Of a stretch of 64,000 nt of DNA, positions 30,927-39,610 are shown one piece after another. Origin of the DNA: Prosopocoilus inquinatus (taxonomy: Eukaryota; Arthropoda; Insecta; Coleoptera; Lucanidae). The stretch's first letter is position 1, and each line of letters begins with the position of its first letter. The notes beneath the pieces are model-generated. The model was not told the DNA's origin and ran no database searches. It saw only the letters and a program-made list of their open reading frames with translations. The translations under genes and the position numbers were made by a program. The stretch is from NCBI GenBank assembly GCA_036172665.1, contig JAYKNF010000013.1, forward strand, positions 5,208,001 to 5,272,000. The letters are read 5' to 3'.

Positions 30927-30932
30927 TGTGCT
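30927..30932. repeat. Target site duplication, left copy (TGTGCT)
   Basis: TGTGCT directly precedes the first base of the element and is repeated directly after its last base (48790-48795). The uninterrupted satellite reads CCTGTGCTGTATC at this point, so one copy is the original target. Six-base duplications are typical of Maverick/Polinton integrases. Confidence 0.95.
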
Positions 30933-31080
30933 AGTAGTAGGAATAGGCCGATTCTGGAACCTCCTCCGACCTTGACCAATAAAATTCAAGGTCAAGGTCG
31001 GAGGAGGTTCCAGAATCGGCCTATTCCTGACGTGACCCCACCATGAGCTTCAAGGTCAAGGTCATGACCTTGAGGTGACC
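30933..31080 (+). repeat. Left terminal inverted repeat with internal hairpin
   Basis: This 148-bp TIR starts AGTAGTAGG and pairs with 48642-48789. The outer 96 bp differ at one base only, in the hairpin loop; the inner part has small compensating indels. Within it, 30939-30977 and 30990-31028 are perfect 39-bp inverted arms around a 12-nt AT-rich loop. The two TIRs together therefore hold four identical copies of the 39-mer, and each end can fold back on itself. Confidence 0.95.
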
Positions 31081-31775
31081 TTGAAATGACCTTGAGGTGA
31101 CCTTGAAATGACCGTGAGGTGAACTTGAGGTGACCTTGAAATGACCTTGAGGTGACCTTGAAATGACCTTGAGGTGACCTTGAGATGACCTTGTGGTGAC
31201 CTTGAAATGACCGTGAGGTGAACTTGAGGTGACCTTGAAATGACCTTGAGGTGACCTTGAAATGACCGTGAGGTGAACTTGAGGTGACCTTGAAATGACC
31301 TTGAGGTGACCTTGAAATGACCTTGAGGTGACCTTGAGATGACCTTGTGGTGACCTTGAAATGACCTTGAGGTGACCTTGAAATGACCTTGAGGTGACCT
31401 TGAAATAACCTTGAGGTGACCTTGAAATGACGTTGAGGTGACCTTGAAATGACCTTGAGGTGACCTTGAAATGACCTTGAGGTGACCTTGAAATGACCTT
31501 GAGGTGACCTTGAAATGACCTTGAGGTGACCTTGAAATGACCTTGAGGTGACCTTGAAATGACCTTGAGGTGACCTTGAAATGACCTCGAGGTGACCTTG
31601 AAATGACCTTGAGGTGACCTTGAAATAACCTTGAAATGACCCCAAGATGACCTTGAAATGACCTCGAGGTGACCTTGAAATGACCTTGAAATGACTCTGA
31701 GGTGACCTTTAAATGACCTTGGGGTGACCTTGAGGCGACCTTGAAATGACTGAGGTGACCTCGTAACGGACCTTG
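31047..31775. repeat. Subterminal array of 11-bp TGACCTTGA units
   Basis: The stretch is a tandem array in which GACCTTGA recurs every 11 bp, the remaining three bases alternating between GGT and AAT, so the longer period is 22 bp. About 60 units are present, with scattered substitutions and more decay at the inner end (after about 31620). Read on the minus strand the unit is TCAAGGTCA, the extended half-site bound by monomeric nuclear receptors of the FTZ-F1/SF-1 and ERR groups. The long minus-strand frames across it (30992-31791) are by-products of the repeat, not genes. The array lies directly upstream of the polymerase gene. Confidence 0.93.
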
Positions 31776-31842
31776 AAGCGCGGTGACTCAAATGTAATTG
31801 TTTTGAAATAACCCTGACGCAACCTGTTATTGAATATGTACC

Positions 31843-31876
31843 TATTTAAGGAGGTGTTTAATTTGATATCCGCAGA
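31843..31876 (+). promoter_or_regulatory. Possible core promoter of the polymerase gene
   Basis: TATTTAAGG at 31843-31851 lies about 31 bp before CGCAGAC (A at 31874), a spacing that suits a TATA-like box and an initiator. The first ATG after it is the polymerase start at 31951. The initiator is a weak match. Confidence 0.35.
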
Positions 31877-31950
31877 CGACGGTTGACCCTCAGATTGAGT
31901 TTACCAATTGAACGTAGTGAACGTGATAGTGCTTATTAAAATTATAAAAC

Positions 31951-34900
31951 ATGTTTGATTGCAATCAGTGTGGCAAACAATTTACGCGAATCGATAATAT
32001 GAATCGTCATTTGCGTACGTCATGCCAGGGAAAACGTTTGAAATTAGATGAAATTGCCGGACCGTCCAAAGTTGTTGACCAGGTGAACGTTATGAAATGT
32101 GATGTGTGTGAAATATACGTCAGCAGAAAGTGTTTCTCAGCACATTTGCGTAGTAATTCACATAAAAGTAATGCTTTTGTGGTCGTCGATAACGGCGTGG
32201 AGAAGATAGCTGGTGCATTCGGAGATAAAATCGTAACGTACCGTATAACGGAACCTTACAATTATGTCGATGTCGAGGATTTTATGTACAATATTCAAGA
32301 AAAAGTACTAACTTTGGTTCAAAGTATATTAGACATCCATAAAGCATTAAAGTGGAATGTGGAAATTTTCGGAGTATATTTCTTAGATTCTAAAGAAAGT
32401 TCTGAGATAAAATCTTTTAACACCAAGAATAAAATAACTTGTTTTGGAACTGATATATACAATATATATCGTGATTTTGTAAACGAAATACATGTAAAAA
32501 TGTCGGAATTTCAGGAGAGAGATTCAGGTAAAACAAATAATAGGTGCAATCGTTTAGAATAAAACTTAAAGTTGCAAATATTGTTACAGGATGGACTTTG
32601 TGCAGAATTTTATATATGGAAGTCAACATTAATAAATACAATCCACTGAAAGCATCCAGCTTCATGCCATTACCGTCTTCAATAAGTGCGAAGAAAGCTG
32701 TCATAAATGTCAGAAATAACGACAACGCTTGCTTTGCCTGGGCGATAACGTCAGCGATGTGTCAACCGACAGGTCTTCCTCAAAGGATGTCTTCGTATCC
32801 CCATTATAACACAGTAGCGGATTTCACTGACCTAGAATTTCCACTGAAAGTTTGTGACGTGAAGAAATTTGAAAGCAAGAACAATATTTCTATAAATGTC
32901 TACGGACTCGGTTCCCATTATAATGGTAAGGTTACGGTTGATGAAGTTGTAGGACCGTTACATTTTACTAAAAATAGAAAAAATATTCATATAAACTTAT
33001 TATTAATTGATGACAACAACGGAAATACTCACTATTGTTGGATTAAAAATTTATCACGTTTAGTGTCAAAACAGACTTCACATCACGGTCACGAGAAATA
33101 TATTTGTGAAGGATGTTTAGTGTATTTTCCATGTATTGAAAAATTGCAACGACACGAGAGGGAAGACTGTAAAGTTATCAAAACAGTTTTACCATCGACA
33201 GAGTTAAAAATAAATAAGTATGGTGAATCTTTGCCAGAGAATATATTACAATTTGAAAATTTTGAAAAACAGTTAAAACTTCCTTTTGTTATATATGCCG
33301 ATTTCGAAGCATTGCTAAAACCACTGGACAGAGTAGAACCAAATCCAGATAAATCTTTCACTGTTAAGTGTTATGAACACGAACCTCATTCATTTGCATA
33401 TTACATTAAGTGCAGTTTCAATGCAAATTTGTCAATGTTAAAGTTATATCGCGGAGAGAATGCCGCCACGGAGTTTATAAAATGGTTAGAAAAAGATATT
33501 AAAGAAATTTACGATAAATATTTAAGTAAAATTGAGCCGATGACTGATTTAACACGAGAAGAAAAAGAGGCATACGACCGTGCAACAATGTGTCATATTT
33601 GTGAAAAACCAATATTAGATGTTAAGGAGAAGGTGCGTGATCACGAACATTTATCGGGAGCGTTTAGAGGTGCTGCTCACTCTGTGTGCAACATTAATTT
33701 TAAAATACCAAAATTTATTCCAGTGTTTTTTCATAATCTTTCTAATTATGACAGTCACTTGTTTGTAAAGACAATGGCATTAGAAGGTGAAGATGTGGAC
33801 GTGATCGCACAAAATAAGGAAAAATATATATCCTTTTCGAAATTAATACACGTGGGGGATAAGACAGACTGTAAAGGTAAAAAGCGTAAAGTATATTTCA
33901 AAATAAGATTTGTAGATTCTTTTCGTTTCATGCAATCGTCTTTAGAGAAATTAAGTTCATACTTGGAAGATTGGCAATGTAGGGAAATTAGAAAATATTT
34001 TAACGATGAGGAGATGTTTAAATTAATACGTCAAAAAGGAATTTTCCCGTATTGTTTTATTGACTCACTCATGAAATTAGATTTTGCCACTTTACCTTCT
34101 AAGAAAGATTTTTATGATGTGCTGTATGATGAACACGTAAGTGATGAAGATTATGAGAGAGCACAGCGCGTTTGGAATTTATTTAACTGTAAAACTATGG
34201 GTGATTACAGTGATGTATACGTAACATCTGATGTTTTACTGTTGGCAGACGTATTTGAAAATTTCAGAGACCTTTGTATTGATAATTACAAACTAGATCC
34301 TTGCCATTTTTTCACCGCTCCAGGATTAAGTTGGGATGCAATGTTAAGAATGACAAAAATTAAATTAGAGTTACTGCAAGATGTTGATATGCTACATTTT
34401 TTTAGAATGGGTATACGCGGTGGAGTGAGTATGTGCACTAAAAGAATCGAAAACGCTAATAATAAATTTGTGCATGGTTTTGACTCTAAGAAGGCAACTA
34501 AATATTTACTATATCTTGATGCTACAAATCTGTACGGTCACGCAATGTGTTCCAGATTTCCGTGGGGAGAATTTACTTGGTTGTGTACAGAAGAGATTAA
34601 CAATCTTAACATTTCAGAGTTAGAAGAAAATTCAGATGTCGGGTACATATTCGAAGTAGATTTGGAATACCCGACTCATTTACATGACAACCACAACGAA
34701 TTACCATTTTGTCCGGAAAACATAATTCCTCCAAATTCGAAATATGGTAAACTTATTCCAAATCTGTACAACAAAAGGAAATACATAATTCACTATTTAA
34801 ATCTGAAACAATGTTTGGAAAATGGTTTAATATTAAACCAAATTCATAGGGCAATTAAATTTAAGCAATCTCGTTGGCTAAAAATATACATAGACTTTAA

Positions 34901-35804
34901 TTCACAAAAACGAGCTGAAGCTAAAAACGAATTCGAAAAAAATTTTTACAAATTATTAAATAATAGTGTTTTCGGTAAAACTATGGAAAATGTTGAGAAT
35001 CGCGTCGACATTAAATTGGCCACCAGCTGGGAAACCCATAATCGAAGACCGGGAGCTGAATCATTGATAGCTAAACCAAACTATAAATCGAGTAAAATTT
35101 TTAGTGATCACCTGGCCGCAATAGAATTATGCAAAGTACAAGTAAATTATAATAAACCTTTATACGTAGGGTTTTGTGTTTTGGAAATATCAAAAACAGT
35201 AATGTACGATTTTTATTACAATTTTATAAAGCGAAAATATAACAATAGAGCAGCTTTATTATATACTGATACGGATAGTTTAATACTGACCGTTAATACT
35301 GATAATGTATACGATGACATAAAGCAAAATTTAGATAAATTTGATACTTCAAATTACCCACCGAATAATGTACATGAAATGCCTCGAACTGAATCAGTTA
35401 TTGGACGATTTAAAGACGAATACGCAGGACAGGTTATAGAATCTTTTATCGGGACCGGTGCGAAAGCCTACTGTGTAAAGCTTATTTCAAAATGTACTAA
35501 GAAAGCAAAAGGTGTTAAAAAATACGTTATAGATAAATACTTATCTGTAGATGACTACAAAGAAATCATTGAACGAGATGGTTTTATTTTTAAAAAGATG
35601 TACGTGTTTCACTCAGATTTTCATACGGTGTATACAGAGTTGAAAAATAAAATTGCCTTATCATCTAAAGACGATAAACGTTATATTTTGGATGACAAAA
35701 TTCATACTCTGGCGTGGGGTCACCATAAAATTGCTGATATAGAAAGAGATAAAACACTAAAAGAACTAATTGAAAAACTGGAAAAAGAATTAGAAAATAA
35801 ATAA
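31951..35804 (+). CDS. polB: Protein-primed family B DNA polymerase (two exons)
   Basis: Replicates the element, presumably by protein priming from its ends. Exon 1 (31951-32527) holds two zinc-finger-like motifs (C4/C7/H20/C25 and C50/C53/H65/H71). Exon 2 is 32590-35804. Removing the 62-nt intron gives one 1,263-residue frame. In spliced numbering: a further C-C-H-C cluster; exonuclease motif I (ADFEA, D near 430); an Endo VII/HNH-like insert starting CHIC near 527 with RDHEH near 543; Exo II (NYDSH, D near 580); Exo III (YVTSD, 736); then the polymerase motifs DATNLYG (836), KLLNNSVFGKT (980) and YTDTDS (1084). All catalytic acids are present. The length and the inserted HNH-like domain suit Polinton polymerases. 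The ATG at 31951 is the first after a TATA-like box and puts the zinc finger at the N-terminus. The apparent ATG at 32544 lies inside the intron and is not a start. Confidence 0.95.
32528..32589 (+). other. 62-nt spliceosomal intron in polB
   Basis: The intron starts GTAAAA after CAG and ends TTGTTACAG. It splits a glycine codon (phase 1). Its length is not a multiple of three, and without removal the upstream frame stops at 32562. Splicing joins the two frames exactly where the polymerase N-terminal region continues. Confidence 0.88.
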
Positions 35805-35915
35805 AGTATGTTTTATCTATAAGTTCTGTTAGAAAGTAAATAAATTAATTTGTAAAATTCATTTATTGTGTATTGTGAGTATTGTATGTTTACAGTTGTA
35901 GTTAATAAATATTTA
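35805..35915. terminator. Convergent 3' ends with AATAAA signals on both strands
   Basis: The 111 bp between the polymerase stop and the integrase stop are AT-rich. AATAAA occurs on the plus strand at about 35839-35844. On the minus strand it occurs near 35862-35867 and again across the integrase stop near 35912. The two converging transcripts probably overlap at their tails. Confidence 0.5.
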
Positions 35916-36860
35916 TTATAAAACATTGCGTTTTGGTATCCATGAATCATGTTTAGAACTCAATCCTAAATAACTTACGAGCGCCTTATTACCTTTTTCT
36001 CTCAATACATTAATTAAATATATATCTGGATGTTTTACTTTTTGTAACTCGTACTCATAAAACCCACCAAGAATGGCTTCACCATCAGCGTCTTTAATTA
36101 GATATGTTCTGGGATTAGTATTCTGCACCGACGAAATGGTAAATATTTCGTTGGACCAATTCGGAGTGTACATCTTCGAAAATGCTTGTCTGTATTTACT
36201 GATGCGCACATGATCTCCAATTTTAAATTTTGCAATTCTTGGATCCACAATTTTAAGGTTGCTGTAGACGGACTGTAAAATACTTTGCGCATTTCTTTGA
36301 TTTATCTTGCTGGGTTTGTAACCCGTCGTACTGTGAACAGTGTTATTGTATTCTTCAATTAGCCTTGGTAATAAATTGAACCATCCGAAATTTCCTTGCA
36401 TGCTAAATTCTTTCCACATTTTTTGTTTTAGGGTTCTATTAAATCTTTCGACTATCGAACTTTTTAAATTAGAGTATGCGCTATAGTGATTAATTCTATA
36501 TTTCTTCATTAAATTTTGGAACTCTGCATTGTAAAATTCCTTTCCGTTATCTGTTTGTATATTTTTCGGTACAGAATTTCTACCTTCAGATAAAATCGAT
36601 TGAAAAGCTTTGGTTACTTCTTTACCTGTCTTATTTTTTAATGGTATTCCCCAAGCATACTTGGAAAATGCGTTGATCACTGTCAGAATGTATTTGTATC
36701 CTTTGTTTATCTTGGCATAAGGTAGCATTTCAATTAAGTCTGCTTGGAAGAGATCTCTGAGTCCTTTTATTATTACTCGACGACGGCGAAAGTTTTTCCT
36801 TGCTGGTTTGTGCAACTCATTAACAACATCACGTTTCACATTAGAAGATAGATTAGACAT
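35916..36860 (-). CDS. int: Retroviral-type DDE integrase
   Basis: Inserts the element and makes the 6-bp target duplication. The 314-residue protein has a basic N-terminus (RRRR at 25-28) and an rve-type catalytic core with D41 (QADLIEM), D104 (TDNGKEFYN) and E138 (SSIVERFNRT); 33 residues separate the last two, normal for the family. After the core come a basic DNA-binding region and, over the last ~45 residues, a chromodomain-like tail (INVLREKGNKALVSYLG then SWIPKR), as in other Polinton integrases. Such tails may steer insertion towards modified histones, which would fit the satellite location, but this is inference. No N-terminal HHCC zinc finger is visible. The start ATG overlaps the stop of the upstream 127-aa gene by 8 nt. 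Confidence 0.95.
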   Translation of the reverse strand: MSNLSSNVKRDVVNELHKPARKNFRRRRVIIKGLRDLFQADLIEMLPYAKINKGYKYILTVINAFSKYAWGIPLKNKTGKEVTKAFQSILSEGRNSVPKNIQTDNGKEFYNAEFQNLMKKYRINHYSAYSNLKSSIVERFNRTLKQKMWKEFSMQGNFGWFNLLPRLIEEYNNTVHSTTGYKPSKINQRNAQSILQSVYSNLKIVDPRIAKFKIGDHVRISKYRQAFSKMYTPNWSNEIFTISSVQNTNPRTYLIKDADGEAILGGFYEYELQKVKHPDIYLINVLREKGNKALVSYLGLSSKHDSWIPKRNVL

Positions 36861-37236
36861 TTTCAGTTAGAACTCGTTTTCTTACGATGAATTCAACAAA
36901 TAATGGAACTGCACAAACTAAAGATGTGCAAGTAAACGAGATTTGATCTCCCACATTCAACGTTCTTCCAATTAAAGTATCAGTACAATTTATAGCGTTG
37001 ATGGATACTGTAATGTTGACAATAGTAGGTTGATGAATAAGTACTTTTTTAACAACGCAAGTTTCTTGGATCGTATACGTCGTTTGGTGACCTCTATTTG
37101 AAAGCAAATACACACTTTCGGCGTTAAGCTCTTGACTCTGAAAGTCTAATAATGTTTCGTAAAATAATGGTGTAGCAGCAATGTGTTTGAAAACTGTGTG
37201 TTTATGAACGTGTCTTCCAAACTTATCAATAGTCAT
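36853..37236 (-). CDS. Unknown 127-aa Polinton protein
   Basis: I do not recognise this protein. It starts MTIDKFGRHVHKH and is rich in Thr, Val and Ile in alternating patterns that suggest beta-strands, with cysteines at irregular places and no signal peptide or membrane segment. The opening could be a processing or capsid-contact segment, but nothing proves it. Its stop overlaps the integrase start (ATGTCTAA, 36853-36860), so both may be read from one mRNA. A TCAGT initiator with a TATTTAG box lies 25-60 bp upstream, so the gene appears to have its own promoter. It could be a small structural protein. Confidence is for the reading frame, not for a function. Confidence 0.7.
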   Translation of the reverse strand: MTIDKFGRHVHKHTVFKHIAATPLFYETLLDFQSQELNAESVYLLSNRGHQTTYTIQETCVVKKVLIHQPTIVNITVSINAINCTDTLIGRTLNVGDQISFTCTSLVCAVPLFVEFIVRKRVLTENV

Positions 37237-37262
37237 TGTGAATCAATCAACAACTATGTGAA

Positions 37263-37297
37263 ACTGAAATGTGTGCTCGCTTGCACTCCACTAAATA
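37263..37297 (-). promoter_or_regulatory. Core promoter of the 127-aa gene (TATTTAG + TCAGT)
   Basis: On the minus strand TCAGT (plus 37263-37267) lies about 32 nt after TATTTAG (near 37291-37297), the standard spacing for a TATA box and an arthropod initiator. The ATG at 37236 follows about 29 nt later with no earlier ATG. Confidence 0.5.
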
Positions 37298-37304
37298 CTA
37301 CAAT

Positions 37305-38531
37305 TTACAAAATAATTTTAGCCTCTTTTAATTCTTCAATGATCGCTATGATTTCATTGTTATGTGCGGAGTGACCTGCTGATTTGGATGCGTTCAATAA
37401 ACGCAATCGTTCTACTAGTTCGTTAGGATCATCCCAGTATTGATACTGCAAACATTTGTTAGGTACAAGCTTTTTCTCCAAAGCTCCACCTGTTTTCCAG
37501 CTTCGCGCCCACCAAACGTTTGGTGGTTTTCCCTGAATTATTGGTTTTATAATATTCACATATTTAAATCCTCTGCTTGCAGATATTCGCCCTGAGGGAT
37601 TATAATTAACTTTAAACGCACTAGTTCTTCTCAATATATCTCTATAGTCTCGCACATCGTGAAACGTAAATTTCTCTGGATTTTTCTTAAAAACCAGCTC
37701 GTATAAACCTTTAGTACCCTTATACGCCAAGTCTCCAATTACAAGATCGGGACCGTCAAACTTAAGCTCCTGGTTCCCAACAAACAATCTCTCATCTTCT
37801 TCTCTTACACCGTATTTTGTATCGAATTCATTTTCTACATCAGTTTCAAATCGTGTAACATAATCACGTGCTAACGGATGATACGATTCTAAGGCAGCTT
37901 CCACCAGCGGTGATTCTAATCTAGTCCGAAGTAATGATTTTCGTTCTTCTAGAAGTGTACGAGCATGAGCCAGGGATTCGTCCGCAGGGGGGTTACTGCT
38001 TTCGGTGTCATATTCTTCTGCTTCTTCATAAACAGATTTTGAAGTTGGAGATGTGGACTTTTCATGAGGAACCTCAAGAATTTCTTCATCTTCTAAGATG
38101 GAAGGTTGTTTAATTTCACGTCCAAGTGGCGTTGAAGTACCCAAATCATGCTCCTCTGACAATCCAATTCGCGACGAAGGATCGGATTTTAATTTATAAC
38201 TCGGTCTTCTTCGTATGAAAGAAGGATCAGATCTCAATTTATAAATCGGTCTTTTTCGTAGGAAAGAACTCTTTGGCTCCTCTTTCAATCTCTTTTCACT
38301 GGCTTCGTATGACTGTTGCTCCTCTTTCATAGGTAATACGCTGCGAACAACATCTAGCTTATTGACAATATCTCGGAGTGGCTCTACAATAGGTGAATAA
38401 GTTGTCTGCAGATACTTTTTTGATTGCTCCGCATGATGTTTTGCTTGTGCAATATCGGATTTAAGTGTTTTTAATTTAGTACGCAAACTTTCGCGCGCAG
38501 TGGCTAATTCTGCTTTAAGTTTGTTACTCAT
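37305..38531 (-). CDS. Polinton protein resembling the DUF8207 group, 408 aa
   Basis: The first ~65 residues are a charged, helical, probably coiled-coil segment. They are followed by a low-complexity middle with two related basic repeats (RKRPIYKLRSDPS and RRRPSYKLKSDPS, about residues 92-117) and an acidic Glu/Ser stretch. The C-terminal part from about residue 230 (FDTKYGV, then GDLAYKGTKGLYELVF, then SRGFKYVNIIKP) resembles a domain that I recall being annotated DUF8207 in insect Polinton proteins; the ending NNEIIAIIEELKEAKIIL is also typical. Role unknown; the constant association with Polinton genes suggests a virion or assembly function. The ATG at 38531 is the first in frame. A TCAGT initiator lies 34 nt upstream, downstream of the ATPase stop. 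Confidence 0.85.
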   Translation of the reverse strand: MSNKLKAELATARESLRTKLKTLKSDIAQAKHHAEQSKKYLQTTYSPIVEPLRDIVNKLDVVRSVLPMKEEQQSYEASEKRLKEEPKSSFLRKRPIYKLRSDPSFIRRRPSYKLKSDPSSRIGLSEEHDLGTSTPLGREIKQPSILEDEEILEVPHEKSTSPTSKSVYEEAEEYDTESSNPPADESLAHARTLLEERKSLLRTRLESPLVEAALESYHPLARDYVTRFETDVENEFDTKYGVREEDERLFVGNQELKFDGPDLVIGDLAYKGTKGLYELVFKKNPEKFTFHDVRDYRDILRRTSAFKVNYNPSGRISASRGFKYVNIIKPIIQGKPPNVWWARSWKTGGALEKKLVPNKCLQYQYWDDPNELVERLRLLNASKSAGHSAHNNEIIAIIEELKEAKIIL

Positions 38532-38564
38532 GGTGCATCCGCATCCTTTAACGTCTGTTACAGT

Positions 38565-38569
38565 ACTGA
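38565..38569 (-). promoter_or_regulatory. TCAGT initiator before the 408-aa gene
   Basis: TCAGT on the minus strand lies 34 nt before the ATG, inside the 89-bp gap after the ATPase gene. No convincing TATA box stands 30 nt upstream, so this is a weaker promoter call than those of the neighbours. Confidence 0.35.
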
Positions 38570-38620
38570 AGAACTGTAGAACTATGTAAAAATGAAAGAA
38601 CTATGTAAAATGTAGTGGTT

Positions 38621-39310
38621 TTAAAGATATATGTACGTGTCGAATCCTTTACGATATCTCCCTGCGTTTATGGAACAATCGGTATCAATAACTAAGAAAC
38701 CAAACGGTTCCTTCCAACAAGCGTAACAGATATTACGAAACTGGTCCATAGTCATATCTCCGCTGACGTAATCATCGTAAACGTGTTTCAAATTTGTGAA
38801 ATCTTGACGAAATAGTATTAAGAAATTACAATTATCACGAATCATTTGTTTGGGTATTGCACTGTAAGTTTGACTTAAATAAAAGCAGTCAACATTTCTA
38901 TGACGTCCAAAGGAGAAATATTCTTTAATTAAATTTTGTGTAGTACACTGAACATCATCAAAAACAACGACTGAATATTCTTTTACATTTGTAGGTGACA
39001 CCATTTTTTCAATATCGGAAATTTCAAAGTAGCCTATTTCGGGCACTGTTGATAGCAAATGTCGGAGAAATTTATACTTCCCCTGAGATAAGGTCTTACA
39101 GCAGATGTATAAATTTTGGAAACGTAATCCGTTCGGATGGGTTAATAATGTCACTAAGGAATTACTTTTACCAGCCCCTGAGCTCCCGCTAATGATAACG
39201 CGTTTACTTGATCCTCCGAAGAGAACACTGTGACGTTTAAAGGTTTCATTTGCGATTGCATCGTCGAAATTTTGTACGGGTAACTTTAAAGACTGTTGTT
39301 GAAACTTCAT
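38621..39310 (-). CDS. FtsK/HerA-type genome packaging ATPase (A32-like)
   Basis: Pumps the element's DNA into capsids at the cost of ATP, as in adintoviruses and other double-jelly-roll viruses. The 229-residue protein has a Walker A motif GSSGAGKS at residues 42-49 and a Walker B motif VVVFDD at 114-119. A following FYLSQTYSAIPKQ segment matches the conserved glutamine region of this family. Size is normal for Polinton ATPases. I chose the ATG at 39310 (MKFQQQSLKL); the frame stays open upstream to 39331 but only from a TTG. A TATA box and ACAGT initiator lie about 95-130 bp upstream. No damage is visible. Confidence 0.95.
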   Translation of the reverse strand: MKFQQQSLKLPVQNFDDAIANETFKRHSVLFGGSSKRVIISGSSGAGKSNSLVTLLTHPNGLRFQNLYICCKTLSQGKYKFLRHLLSTVPEIGYFEISDIEKMVSPTNVKEYSVVVFDDVQCTTQNLIKEYFSFGRHRNVDCFYLSQTYSAIPKQMIRDNCNFLILFRQDFTNLKHVYDDYVSGDMTMDQFRNICYACWKEPFGFLVIDTDCSINAGRYRKGFDTYIYL

Positions 39311-39402
39311 ATTTAAAATAATATTTTTCAAAAATATTCAAAATATTTTTGCTCCTTACAACACGTTATTAATTTCCTCGTTACCAAACGCGATACTCTA
39401 TT

Positions 39403-39439
39403 ACTGTGTTGTAGTTATCAATATCAACTGCTATATAAA
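39403..39439 (-). promoter_or_regulatory. Core promoter of the ATPase gene (TATA + ACAGT)
   Basis: On the minus strand TTTATATAG (plus 39431-39439) is followed about 32 nt later by ACAGT (plus 39403-39407), an acceptable arthropod initiator. The transcript would start near 39405. No ATG lies between there and the ATPase start at 39310. Confidence 0.6.
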
Positions 39440-39502
39440 CACTCTTTAAAACTCATAAATTATTTATTTAAATAAATATAATAAATTAATGTTCCTAACT
39501 AA

Positions 39503-39590
39503 CTAAATTAATATTTCTAACTAAATTAATATTTCTAACTAAATTAATATTTCTAACTCTAACTAAATTAATATCTCTAACCTAAACTCT
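39503..39590. repeat. 18-bp minisatellite, about four copies
   Basis: The unit AACTAAATTAATATTTCT repeats three times perfectly from about 39499-39556, then after a short CT insert a fourth, slightly changed copy ends near 39590. It lies between the ATPase promoter and the end of the spliced Pro-rich gene. Confidence 0.8.
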
Positions 39591-39610
39591 GATTAATGCT
39601 CTAATGCTCC

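Larger units (their letters stand above)
1..30932. repeat. 149-bp tandem satellite array, left flank
   Basis: Head-to-tail monomers of 149 bp run from the first base to the transposon: the AGATAC landmark recurs at 1, 150, 299 and 448. That is about 207 monomers. Several variants recur in a similar order (starting AGATACGAAATTTT, AGATACAAAGTTCT, AGATACAAAGTTTT, AGATACGACGTTTT), giving a higher-order structure. Recurrent variants include a 140-bp monomer lacking 9 bp at the GGACTCTGATG site (for example near 2368, 5925, 14081, 17052) and a 148-bp monomer reading TTTTTGACGC (3276, 6544, 14700, 18546). No reading frame longer than about 60 codons is open, and no gene, RNA gene or older transposon is visible. 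Function is unknown; a pericentromeric or heterochromatic location is only an inference. Confidence 0.97.

Noticed and set aside
1..30932. CRISPR-like or coding interpretation of the repeats
   Set aside because: The 149-bp units are directly adjacent with no unique spacers, and stops occur in all frames. This is a eukaryotic satellite.
30807..30995. Minus-strand frame across the left element boundary
   Set aside because: It spans the satellite-TIR junction and cannot be a conserved gene.
30992..31791. Two long overlapping minus-strand frames with repeated SFQGHLKV-like peptides
   Set aside because: They are translations of the 11/22-bp DNA repeat, which happens to lack stops in several frames. 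They run into the TIR hairpin and have no protein-like composition beyond the repeat.
32544..32589. ATG at 32544 as the polymerase start
   Set aside because: It lies inside the proposed intron; using it drops the zinc-finger region and leaves the conserved N-terminal frame unexplained.
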